Source: Fistularia commersonii
Taxonomy: Eukaryota; Chordata; Actinopteri; Syngnathiformes; Fistulariidae
Assembly: GCA_037954325.1 (NCBI GenBank)
Contig: JBBMNZ010000031.1
Span: 1,766,001 to 1,830,000, forward strand
DNA: 64,000 bases
Direction: 5' to 3'
Shown: piece after piece, positions 1 through 9,552 of the stretch
Numbering within the stretch: the first letter of the stretch is position 1
Layout: every line of letters starts with the position of its first letter
Program-made: the position numbers and the translations under genes
The notes under the pieces: generated by a model
What the model saw: only the letters and a program-made list of their open reading frames with translations
Databases searched by the model: none
What the model was told of the DNA's origin: nothing

Positions 1-182
1 CCAAGACTTGGCTTCCCTTTCAGTCTAGGCCACTGCAGATTACCATCTAACTTCTCCAACAAGTGCTAGTACATGGTATAGTTGACGTTACTGTTGTCAT
101 GTCATCCATGTAAGCCCTAACTGGAGGGATTTGTGTGGCAGCCCTCCCTGAAGCCTTTCTCCACCTACCACCCATTTCGAAG

Positions 183-400
183 CCCTAATGCTGGCCTGGC
201 CAACCTGTGGCTCCTGAGCTGCATGGGGCTCTTATGTTCATGTCGACTTTTGTGTTTGTGTGTTTTTTACTTGTGCAATCTCGTGCCGCTCCAGTGTTCT
301 CCGCGCACAGCAAAAAAAACCACACAAATACAAAAATCGACATGAACGTAAGAGCCGCATGTGGCTTGGGAGCCACCGGTTGGCCAGGCCTGCCCTAATG
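183..400. mobile_element. Palindromic foldback (MITE-like) element with flanking direct repeats
   Basis: Two arms of about 85 bp (roughly 191-275 and 308-392) are imperfect reverse complements, running from the CTGGCCTGG / CCAGGCCTG ends inward to a T-rich / A-rich core around a short loop. The element is bracketed by the direct repeat CCCTAATG (183-190 and 393-400), which reads as a target-site duplication of 8 bp, or 9 bp if the preceding G is counted. Because of the palindrome both strands give near-identical short peptides, which are shadows and not genes. An 8-9 bp duplication fits a hAT-like or Mutator-like non-autonomous transposon; the family is not recognised. Confidence 0.75.
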
Positions 401-818
401 ATCACCCTGATAGAGCTTACTAGCTTGTTAACTCAGAAATTGTACATGTCACCTCTCCTTGCAAGTTCCTGAGACTCCCATGACTCCTGAAACAACCCGG
501 ACAATCATCCATTCCTCATACATCCATTCTCTGTAAATAAACCCTTTGGAAATATCCACTTCTCCTGCAGACCCCCCTCCCTTTTCAAGAATTGTCAATT
601 TTATCACCCGGTTGTTGCGGTTGCAAATTCGACCAGTACCTTACCCCCTCCCCCCTCTCTGGTCGAAAGAGAGAAACGGGTAAAAGTAATGAGAAAGCAA
701 GCAAAGGACGTTAGTAAATAAGAAAAACATTTACTTTGTAATGAAAACTATTCCAAATAAATTGCCTTGAAAACAAATTGTTAGCATTTTCAACACCTTT
801 TTTTGTTTTTAGCATTTC
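401..818. other. Unannotated stretch
   Basis: AT-rich sequence with pyrimidine runs near 560-660 and no open frame or repeat that I can name. The part next to 819 may be 3' flank of the piggyBac-like remnant that ends there. Confidence 0.5.
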
Positions 819-948
819 TTAGTAAGTTTTACACACAAATGGAGATCCTTTTCTACATTTCGGACAGGTGTACTTGTGGCAAATGCCACATTTTTCTGTA
901 CTACGATTTCCGTTGCAACTCTGACGCACTTGGCATGTTGTCGTTTTT
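819..948 (-). pseudogene. Possible piggyBac transposase C-terminal cysteine-rich end
   Basis: Read on the minus strand this short frame ends in a Cys-rich tail with seven cysteines, including the segments CGICHKYTCPKC and FVCKTY, followed by a TAA stop at 819-821. PiggyBac-type transposases usually end in a Cys-rich zinc-binding domain just before the stop, and the spacing here resembles that. Only about 40 residues survive, because the upstream part is replaced at about 949 by the start of an RTE LINE copy on the other strand. The catalytic DDD domain is not in the window. A different Cys-rich protein tail cannot be excluded. Confidence 0.4.
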
Positions 949-2835
949 GTAGTTGTAGGTGAGAATGTAGTCAGACAGCGCAGGATGGTGGTTTGTAGGA
1001 TGACTGGTGACAAGGAAGATGAAGAGGACAGAGGCAGAGCACAGGACAAAGTGGTGGAAGCTTAAAAGGGAGGAGTGTTGCATGGTTTTCAGGGAGGAGT
1101 TGAGAAAGGGTCTGGGTGGTCAGGGTGAGCTTCCAGATGATTGGACAACTACAGCTAGTGTTATCAGGAAGACAGGTGGAAGAGTACTTGGTGTGTCATC
1201 TGGAAGGAAAGTAGATAAGGAGACTTGGTGGTGGAATGAGGAAGTGCAGGAGTATATACAGAGAAAGCGGTTAGCGAAGAAGAAGTTGGATACTGAGAGG
1301 ACTGAAGAGAACAAACAAGAGTTCAGGGAGATGCAGCGAAAGGTAAAGATAGAGGTAGCAAAGGCAAAACAAAGGGTGTACGATGACTTGTATGCTCGGT
1401 TGGATAGTAAGGAGGGTGAGAATGATCTATACAGGTTGGCGAAACGGAGATTAAGGATAGAGAGGGAAATGTATTGACAGATGCTAGAAGAGTGACGGGA
1501 AGATGGAAAGAGTACTTATAAGAGCTGATGAATGGGGAAAATGAAAAAGAGGCAAGAGTAGAAGAGGTGACTATTGTAGACTACAAAGTAATACAGATTA
1601 GTAAAAGTGAAGTGAGGAAGGCATTGAAGAGGATGAAGCGTGGAAAAGCAATTGGCTCTGATGACATACCTGTGGAGGTGTGGAAGTTACTAGGAGTGGC
1701 AGCGGTAGATTTTCTTACTCGATTATTCAACAGGATCTTAGAGAATGGGAAGAATGGGAATGCCTGAAGAATGGAGACGAAGTGTGATGGTGCATATTTT
1801 TAAGAATAAAGGGGATGTGATGAATTGCGGCAACTATGGAGGGACAAAGTCGTTGAGCCATACAATGAAGTTATGGGAGAGAGTAGTGGAATCTAGACTG
1901 AGAGCAGAAGTCAGCATTTGTGAACAGCAGTATGGCTTCATGCCTAGAATGCGTAATACAGATGCAGTATTTGCTTTGAGAATGAAATTAGAAAAGTACA
2001 GAAAAAGCCTTTTGTAGACCTATAAAAAACATATGACAGGGTGCCAAGAGAGGAGCTCTGGTAATGTATGAGGAAGTCTGGAGTGGCAGAGAAGTATGTT
2101 AGACTGGTGCAGGATATGTATGCTTGCTGTGAGACTGTGGTGTGGTGTGCTGTAGGGGTAACAGAGAAGTTCAAGGTGGAGGTGGGACTCCATCAGGGAT
2201 CAGCTCTGAGCCCCTTCTTGTTTGCAATGGTGATGGACAGGCCGACTGATGAGGTTAGACAGGAATCTCCATGTACCATGATGTTTGCAGATGACATTGT
2301 GATCCGTAGTGAGACCAGAGAACAGGTAGAGAAAAATCTAAAGAGTTGGAGGTATGCTCTGGAAAGTAGAGGACTAAAAGTTAGTCGCAGTAAGACAGAA
2401 TATGTGTGTGAGTGAGAGGAACTTGGGTGAAACAGTGAGGCCACAGGGAGTAGAGATCAAGAAGTTGGAGGATTTCCTAGAAACCGTTACATTGACTGAA
2501 AAGACAGGAGGCAGAGCTCAGGAATGAGTCTGTCAGAGGAACATCACATGTCAGATGTTTTGGAGAGAAGGTCAGAGAAGCAAGACTGAGATGGTTCGGT
2601 CGTGTACAAAGGAGGGATAGTGAATAGATTGGTAGACAGATGCTGGAAATGGAGCTGCCAGGCAGGAAGTCTTGAGGAAGACCAAAGAGAAGATTTGAGG
2701 ACGTAGTGAGAGAGGATATGAAAGTAGTTGGTGTCAATACAGTGGAGAATACAGAGAATAGGGTTAGATGGAGAAAGTTGGTTTGTTGTGGCAAACCCTG
2801 AAGGGAAAAGCCGAGAGGAGGAGAAGAAACAGAAG
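949..2835 (+). pseudogene. RTE-clade LINE copy 1, 5'-truncated and broken
   Basis: Homologous to the intact copy at 59259-62470 from the end of the endonuclease (VVVGE) to the 3' terminus. It covers the linker (TWWWNEEVQEYIQRKR), the reverse transcriptase with GLHQGSALSPFLFAMVMD and MMFADDIVI, and the 3' end CCTGAAGGGAAAAGCC followed by a purine tail. Frames are broken at about 1478, 1519, 2018 and 2415. A stretch after 2476 that should encode the thumb region is deleted. It shares two lesions with the copy at 14494-17628: a deletion in the linker (about 1440-1465) and a TAA where the intact copy reads TTTGAAGAG (1516-1525). It is 5'-truncated, as expected from target-primed reverse transcription. 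Confidence 0.93.
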
Positions 2836-3260
2836 GAAAGGTAGCGGGGTGTATGTTTCAAGACTTTTTTGTTGTTTGGCCCCAAATGAACACACTGTCT
2901 TTTTTTTCCTCCCTGGCTGATACACAAGGAAGAGCTTTATCATTTCTTGCTTGAAAACATTTCGGTAGCAAGAGAGCAATGCAAGAGCAGAAATTGTTGT
3001 AATTGAAGTTTATCTCTTTATTTACTCATCAAATTATGGGCTGTATCATTTTAGTGCTTCCGGGGGGTGGGGGTGGTGGTGGTGGTGGTGGTGGCTTGAC
3101 CTACAACAGCAATCCTGCCCGCCATCCAATGTTATTCTTTCTTTTTTGATTTTTAAAGCCATTATTGTACAATTTCAGCCATGTTACCCCCCCACCTCTA
3201 TCACACTTTTGTTTTCTATCTCTCAGTCCTTCTCTCTTGCTCTTTCTTTCTATCATCAAC
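2836..3260. other. Unannotated stretch with a (GGT)n tract
   Basis: Short G/GT-rich microsatellite at about 3061-3096, (GGT)n after a G run, then pyrimidine-rich sequence. I see no gene or recognised repeat. Confidence 0.6.
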
Positions 3261-3448
3261 CGGTGAGACAGAAGGTCGCCCACATTGAGCTGGGATCTGC
3301 CCAAGGTTTCTAGTAAGTAAAAAGCTGACTCATGGGCTGATGTAGCGTTTCTGTAAATCATCTCAAAGAGTGCGGTCCAGCCCTGCTCTACATGAGAAAT
3401 GTCATCAGACAGCGCTGACTTTACTTGTTCAAGATGATTGTTACTATC
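3261..3448 (-). CDS. Candidate host exon, unidentified
   Basis: The minus strand is open for about 62 codons of balanced, helix-forming composition, including VKSALSDDISHVEQGWTALF and LETLGRSQLNVGDLLSHR, unlike the low-complexity shadows around it. Upstream on the same strand lies a pyrimidine-rich tract ending in AG at about 3449, a plausible splice acceptor. The downstream donor (CCG/GTTGAT at about 3260) is weak. The pattern of a WTAL segment, a helix and a VGDLL segment faintly recalls death domains of the MyD88/IRAK type, but this is speculation from memory. It could equally be a retrocopy fragment or a chance frame. No neighbouring exon was found in the window. Confidence 0.3.
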
Positions 3449-3904
3449 CTCAAAAAAACAGCAGAAGAGCTGTAAATAGGTTGTAAAAAAGAAAAAAACA
3501 ATCCGCTCTGAGACAGATGAGGGAGGCACAGATAAAAGTGACCATGCTGAGCTCGCTCTTTTTTATCAGCTGTGCTAATGACCGTACCGAGCCTAGAAGA
3601 GTTGCTGAGTTGGTGAGTTTGAGCGTGGCCATACCACAGTCTGATATATATAGCCTTGCAATGTACTTCTCTTCCCCACCTGGTCTTCATGAAGCACTTT
3701 TGCTCCCATGGGATTAACACTTTTGGGGCTGCATGGGGAAAATGGTAATAGCGTTCTCGCTTCTAAATCGCGGCTGTATAAGATAAAAAAATGATCCACG
3801 TTTCTGGGACTGACCGGTGATGCCTCCTGATCAAAGCAAAGGCTGCTTTTCACTTGTTGAGACAAGTAAGAGAAAAACTGGCAGACTGAAAGTGTAATGC
3901 AACA
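3449..3904. other. Unannotated stretch
   Basis: No recognised repeat or convincing coding frame. If the 3261-3448 segment is an exon, this would be its upstream intron. Confidence 0.4.
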
Positions 3905-4575
3905 TTCATTCATATTCTCTATACTGTTTATCATGCAGTCAGGTTCAAGGAGAGGGGGCTGGAAACTATCCCAGCTGCCATTGGGTGATGGGTGTGGCTC
4001 GTCGACCACAGGGCAGCTCAGCTGGTAAAGTGGGAGTACCTCCAATCAAAAGGTTGGCTGTTCCATCCCCCGGCTCCTCCTGTCTGCATGCCGAAGTGTC
4101 CTTGGGCAAGACAGCAAACTCCAAGTTGCTTACAATGGTCTGGTTAGCGCCTTGCATTGCAGCTCTTCCCCCATTAGTGTGTGAATGGGTGAATGCTTTC
4201 TAGTATGAAGCACTATGAAACTGCAAGGTACCGAAAACCCTATATAAGTTGAGAAAGTTCCATTCACCATTTCAAATCTTACAAATCAATATTTAGCGAA
4301 GGTGTCCCCAAGACGCCAGTTCAGTTAAAGAAAGTGGAGACCATCTAGAAATAGATACATTCACCCATTAATTTTCTCATTCACAAGTCTGGGCAATTTT
4401 GGGTCTCCAATTAAACTTCTGTATGTTTTTTGGGGGGTCAAGGGAGGAACTGGGGAAAACCCCATCTGACATGGGGAGAATGTGCAAAAACCCACACAGG
4501 AAGGCCGCCTGTTGCAATCAAATCAGAGACCTTCTCGCTGTGAGGTGGAAGCGCTAACCACTTCGCCAGCCCTGA
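3905..4575 (+). repeat. Common fish interspersed repeat, split by a SINE
   Basis: The left piece (about 3905-3995) has the CTATCCCAGCTGCCATTGGG signature. The right piece (about 4345-4575) has GGGCAATTTTGGGTCTCCAA, the GGGGAGAATG segment and the terminal CGCTAACCACTTCGCCA. These are the hallmarks of one very common teleost repeat, which occurs at least eight more times in this window. The SINE at 4008-4262 lies between the two pieces. Confidence 0.7.
4008..4262 (+). repeat. tRNA-derived SINE (fish type)
   Basis: Begins with an A-box-like segment (CAGCTCAGCTGGTAAAGTGG) and has a B-box-like segment at about 4053-4069 (GGTTGGCTGTTCCATCC). The body contains GAAGTGTCCTTGGGCAAGAC and TGGTCTGGTTAGCGCCTTGC and ends near the TATATAAG box at 4242-4250. 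This body is a widely recurring teleost SINE. A minus-strand relative lies at 20271-20400. Confidence 0.8.
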
Positions 4576-4663
4576 AACGCAATTCTCCGTGTCTAATGTT
4601 AATGAATCTATATTTCTCTGATAAATAAAGTCTGCTCTTTGGAAAACCTGGTGTGCTCCATGC

Positions 4664-5395
4664 AGTGGGAGGCCGTGCATTTACACCTAGGCCTTCAGTA
4701 GTGCTCCGAATCAATCCACACCCCAATAATTAGTTTATGGCTATAAACAAACATTTTATCATGAAGAAATGCAGTATGAAGACAGGTGCACCGCAGATAG
4801 ATAACTCGCGTAGTTTTAAAATACGCCTGCGGGAACGCATCACGTGACGACAAAGGGATGCCCAACTCTTTACTCTTCCACTGACACCCCCCGCATGTAA
4901 TCGATCACGCACCTTGTGGCTTTGTCTGGGGCGCAGCCCGGCACCCCAAGTGCCCAAATATCAATAGAGTGTTAAACAAGTCCTTATTAGAAAGTAAACC
5001 CGACTGTTGCGGCAATCGTATGAAATGACCGTGCCCTCTTGGCTCGGGGCCAGAACTTCCTCATCTACACATCCGATGGATGTGTCTCAGCAGATGCCCA
5101 GAGAGGATGAACAATCCTCTCGGGGTGACATTCGTTTTAGAACCGATATCTTTGGCCCCGAATATCTCGTAAGTGTATTTCCTTACTTTGAATAAACCAC
5201 TCTTGCTTAATCAGTTCCTGACCATTGTGACGTTTTTCCCTGAATGAAATCTGAACACACCGGGACAACAAAGTCTGTTCCTGTGGCGGGAGCCACAAAA
5301 ACAGACAGTAGCCACAATGAATACCTTTACAGCAAACAGTTGCAACACATAAAAAGCACCAATAATAACCTTGTAAACTTGCAGTATTGTTTAGG
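4664..5395 (+). repeat. Interspersed repeat family X, copy 1
   Basis: Starts CAGTGGGAGGCCGTGCA and aligns over almost its full length with 49127-49755, and in part with the minus-strand pieces 18675-18955 and 43697-43750. The CAGTGG start and the GCCACTG end seen at 43750 suggest a hAT-like terminus. Inside, about 4978-5265 reads like an LTR: TGT start, AATAAA-type signal (about 5192-5198) and ACAACA end. In the 49 kb copy the corresponding region also has TATAAAAT. It may be a composite of a DNA transposon carrying a solo LTR. Not classified. Confidence 0.6.
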
Positions 5396-5408
5396 AAAAT
5401 AGGAGCAT

Positions 5409-5410
<2 letters not shown>

Positions 5411-5466
<56 letters not shown>
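5411..5466. repeat. (TA)n microsatellite
   Basis: About 28 uninterrupted TA units, lying just before the 3' end of the RTE copy that begins at 5478. Confidence 0.97.
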
Positions 5467-5471
<5 letters not shown>

Positions 5472-5477
5472 CATGTT

Positions 5478-6044
5478 TCTTCTTCTCCTTTCAGCTTTTC
5501 CCTTCAGGGGTTGCCACAGTAAATCAACTTTCTCCATCTAACCCTATTCTCTGTATCCTCCTCTCTCAAACCATCTCAGTATGGCTGCTCTGACATTCTC
5601 TCCAAAACATCTAACGTGATGTTCCTCTGACAGACTCATTCCTGAGCTCTGCTTCCTGCCTTTTGGTCATTGTAACATTTTCTAGGCCATACAGCATTGC
5701 TGGTCTTACCACTATCTTGTACACCTTTCCTTTCATTCTGGCCGGTAGTCTTCTATCACATTGTACCCCTGACACTTTTCTCCAACCATTCCAACCTGCT
5801 TGAACCCATATCTTTACCTCTTTTCCACACTCATAGAATTCTTATGTTATTTAAAACGTATTTAAAACTTATTTATGTGTTATCTAAAACCCGAGTTCCT
5901 CTTATTCACACACATATATTCTGTCTTGCTGTGACTAACTTTCATTTCTCACCTTTCCAGCGCATACCTCAACCTCTCTCGATTTTCCTCAACTTTCTAC
6001 TTTTCACAATGTCATCTGCAAACATCATGGTACATGAAGATTCT
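5478..6044 (-). pseudogene. RTE LINE 3' fragment
   Basis: The left end is the LINE 3' terminus: TTCTTCTTCTCC, then the complement of the stop-proximal CCCTGAAGGG segment. It runs through the complement of the thumb and palm regions. A stretch of about 50 bp at 5837-5888 does not match the intact copy and replaces LINE sequence. At about 6045 the sequence jumps back to a region already passed (CACCCATTCCAACCTGC occurs in both parts), so this fragment is joined to a second RTE copy by rearrangement rather than continuing it. Confidence 0.9.
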
Positions 6045-6160
6045 TATCACCCATTCCAACCTGCTTGGACCCGTCTCTTCACCTCTTTTCCACACTCTCC
6101 GTTGCTCTGGACTGTTGAGCCCAAGTACCTGAAATCCTCCAGCTTCTTGATCTCCACTCC

Positions 6161-6648
6161 TGTTAGAGTTTTCTCTCTATTTCTATAACTATGTTATTTC
6201 GACTACTCACATGAAGTTAGCCAGACATGCTAGAGCACAAAAGACCTTTGTCCTCTAACAAGAATTGGGCCCTCCAAGATTCCAATGGTCGTAAACATCT
6301 TTAGATAAAAACCTACCCCCCGTAAACGTAAATCTAAACAAGGATAAACACTTCTGGACAGAAACCTGCCCACACCTGTATATCATCCTGGACAACTTAA
6401 CATATGCATGAACTATACTATCCAGTGAATGGTGATATGTAAATAAAACACTTTCACACAATAAAAAGCCGAGCAAGGAGGAACTCGGTGGGATTCTCTG
6501 GATCTTGGCTCCAAAGAGCTCGCTGAGTCTCCCCCTCTGCAGAGCACAAAAGAATAGTCGCTTGTCTGTGTTATTTCTTATGATAACCTCAGTCTCCTCT
6601 TTACAGGTTTTAACTTAGACCAGCATGAATTAGAATTACTCTCCAACA
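6161..6648. mobile_element. Solo LTR (488 bp) inserted in RTE copy A
   Basis: Starts TGTTAG and ends CCAACA, and is flanked by the perfect 5-bp duplication ACTCC (6156-6160 and 6649-6653). Removing it plus one duplicate restores the LINE sequence found in other copies (TCTCCACTCCCTGTAGCC). It contains AATAAA motifs near 6440-6465, a likely polyadenylation signal on the plus strand. No internal retroelement sequence is present, so it fits a solo LTR left by LTR-LTR recombination. The family (endogenous retrovirus or Ty3-type) is not determined. Confidence 0.9.
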
Positions 6649-7800
6649 ACTCCCTGTAGCCTCACCGTTCCCCCCGAATTCCTCTTATTCACACACATAT
6701 ATTCTGTCTCGTGAAGACTAACTTCCATTCCTCTCCTTTCCAGAGCATATCTCCGCCTCTCTAGATTTTCTTCGACCTGTTATCTGCTCTCACTACAGAT
6801 CTCATTGTCATCTGCAAACATCATGGTCCATGGAGATTCCTGTCTAACCTCATCTGTCAGCCTGTCCATCACCATTGCGAGCAAGAAGGGGCTCAGAGCT
6901 GATCCCTGATGGAGTCCCACCTCCACCTTGAACTTCTCTGTTACCCCTACAGCACACCGTACCACTGTCTCACAGCTAGCATACATATCCTGCACCAGTC
7001 TAACATACTTCTCTGCCACTCCAGGTTTCCTCATACATTACCAGAGCTCCTCTCTTGGCACCCTGTCATATGTTTTTTATAGGTCTGCAAAAACACAATG
7101 CGGCTCCCTCTGGCCTTCTCTGTACTTTTCTAATTTCATTCTCAAAGCAAATACTGCATCTGTATTACGCATTCTAGGCATGAAGCCATACTGCTGTTCA
7201 CAAATGCTGACTTCTGCTCTCAGTCTAGATTCCACTACTCTCTCCCATAACTTCATTGTATGGCTCAACGACTTTGTCCCTCTATAGTTGCCGCAATTCT
7301 GCACATCCCCTTTATTCTTAAAAATATGCACCATCACACTTCGTCTCCATTCTTCAGGCATCTTCTCACTCTCTAAGATCTTGTTGAATAATCGAGTCAT
7401 ACTGATATATATATATACTGGTATATATATTTTCTATCACCAGAACAAACTGCTTATCCACTCTTCATCCTCTTCAGTGCCTTCATTACTTCACTTTTAC
7501 CAATCTGTGCTACTTTATGGTCTACAATAGCTACCTCTTCTATCCTTGCCTCTTTTTCTTTTACCACATTCATCAGCTCTTCAAAGTACTCTTTCCATCT
7601 TCCCATCACTTCTAGAAAATGTCAATACATTTCCCTCTCTGTTCTTAATCATCCGGATCTGTTGTACATCCTTTCCATCATTATCTCTCCGTTTCGCCAA
7701 CCTGTATAGATCATTCTCACCCTCCTTAGAGTCCAACCCAGCATACAAGTCATCGTACACCCTTTGTTTTGCCTTTGCTACCTCTATCTTTATCTTAGGT

Positions 7801-8085
7801 CAGGGGTCGGGAACCTTTTTGACTGAGAGAGCCAAAAAACCCACATATTTTAAAATCTAATCCTAAGAGAGCCATATGTATATTTTAATACCAAAAACAG
7901 CTAAATGGAAGAGAAAGACCAACAATTTTAGAGTACAATAAGACTGAATTTATTTTGAACAACATACTTTGCTATAACAAAGTAACCTTATAACAAGAAA
8001 AGTGCTTCTTAAGAAATTTTCAGAGCCAGAGGCAGACATCAAAAGAGCCACATCTGGCTCGCGAGCCATAGGTTCCTGACCCCTG
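7801..8085. mobile_element. hAT-type MITE (285 bp) inserted in RTE copy A
   Basis: Terminal inverted repeats CAGGGGTCGGGAACC at the left and the complement GGTTCCTGACCCCTG at the right; the AGAGAGCC / GGCTCGCGAGCC subterminal segments also pair. It interrupts the LINE where other copies read CTTAGGTTGTAT. The 8-bp flanks TCTTAGGT (7793-7800) and CCCAAGGT (8086-8093) are a decayed target duplication with three differences, consistent with an older insertion. There is no coding capacity. The CAG start and 8-bp duplication are typical of hAT elements. Confidence 0.88.
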
Positions 8086-9552
8086 CCCAAGGTTGTATCG
8101 CCGTGTACTCCTGTCTGTTCTCTTCAGTCCTCTCAGTATCCCACTTCTTCATTGCTAACCGCTTTCTCTGTATATACTCCTGCACTTCCTCATTCACCAC
8201 CAAGTCTCCTTATCTACTTTCCTTCCAGATGACACACCAAGTACTCTTCTACCTGTCTCCCTCATAACACTAGCTGTAGTTGTCCAATCATCTGGAAGCT
8301 CACCCAGACCCTTTCTCAACCATTGCAACACTCCTCCCTTTTCAGCTTCCACCACTTTGTCCTCTGCTCTGCCTTTGTCCTCTTGATGTTCCTTGTCACC
8401 AGAGTCATCCTACAAACCACCAGCCTATGCTGTCTGGCTACACTCTCCCCTACAACTACTTTGCAGTCACTGATCTCTTTCAAGTTACCTCGTCTATACA
8501 AGATGTAGTCTACCTGCGTGCTCCTACCTCTGCTCCTATAAGTTACCCTATGTTCCTGTCTTTTCTGGAAAAAAGTGTTCACTACAGCCATTTCCATCCT
8601 TTTTGCAAAATCTACCACCATCTGCTCCTCTGCGTTCCTATCCTGTATACCAAATCTACCCATCACTTTTTCATTCTATCTATTGCCTTCACCCACATGC
8701 ATATTGACGTCTGCGCCAATTATGACTCGCTCATTTCTGGGGATATTCTGCATCACTTCACCTAGCTAATTCCAGAACTTCTCCTTCTCTTCAAACTCAC
8801 ATCCCACCTGCGGGGCATAGCCACAAACAACATTGAGCATCACACCTTCAATTCCAGTTAAGGGAGACACCAGCCAGTGCTGCCCTGTGCTTCCATTTTC
8901 AATATGGAGCATCACAACTTCAATTTCCAATTCAGACTCATAAGTGTATCTGACATTCTTTTCACCTCCAGGACGTTCCTAAGCAACTCCTCCTTGAAGA
9001 TAACTCCTCCTCCATTTCTCTTCTTGTCAGTACCATGATAGTACAACTTTAAGCCTGCTCCTAGCGTTACCACATTTCCACCTGGTCTCCTGGACAGACG
9101 GTATATACACTTTCCTTTTCTGCATCTTGACGACCAACTCTCTACTTTTTTCTGTCATAATCCCAATATTCAAAGTCCCTACTCTCAGTCCCAGACTCTT
9201 GCCTTTCCATTTCTGACTCTGCTTCTGAACACGCTTTCCTCCTCTTCTTTGACATACAGTAGCCCTGTCACCATTGGTACCCTGTAGGTCATCGGTACCA
9301 ATGGCGGTCGTTGTTAACCTGGGCCTCGACCGATCCGGTATGATATAGTTATGGTTGACTCGCATGTTTGGTTTTGGCAAAAGTTTTACACTGGATGCCC
9401 TTCCTGACGCAACCCTCTGCATTTTTCCGGGCTCAGGACCGGCTCAGGGAGACACTGCTCTGTATAATATAGTATGCATAAAATAGGCAGTATGTATCCA
9501 CACACAAATATGAACAACAATGTCCAAAAACAATACAAAAGTGCAGGGTGGA

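Larger units (their letters stand above)
6045..9450 (-). pseudogene. RTE LINE copy A, broken, with two nested insertions
   Basis: Minus-strand RTE running from the thumb region at the left to the 5' UTR (GACCGGCTCAGGGAGACAC) at about 9435-9450. Recognisable pieces on the minus strand are the RT palm (6780-7034, GLHQGSALSPF and MMFADDNEICSESR followed by a stop), the fingers (7077-7400, MPEEWRRSVMVHIFKNKGD), and endonuclease parts (8316-8666, RSTQVDYILYRR and ARQHRLVVCRM; about 9027-9200, LRVGTLNIG and VQETRWK). It is interrupted by the solo LTR 6161-6648 and the hAT MITE 7801-8085. About 55 bp near 7399-7455 is replaced by TA-rich sequence. The palm lesion DNEICSESR-stop is shared with the copy at 14494-17628. 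Confidence 0.92.

Noticed and set aside
4008..4262. Functional tRNA gene
   Set aside because: A- and B-box-like segments are present but no cloverleaf can form around them, and the body matches a dispersed SINE.
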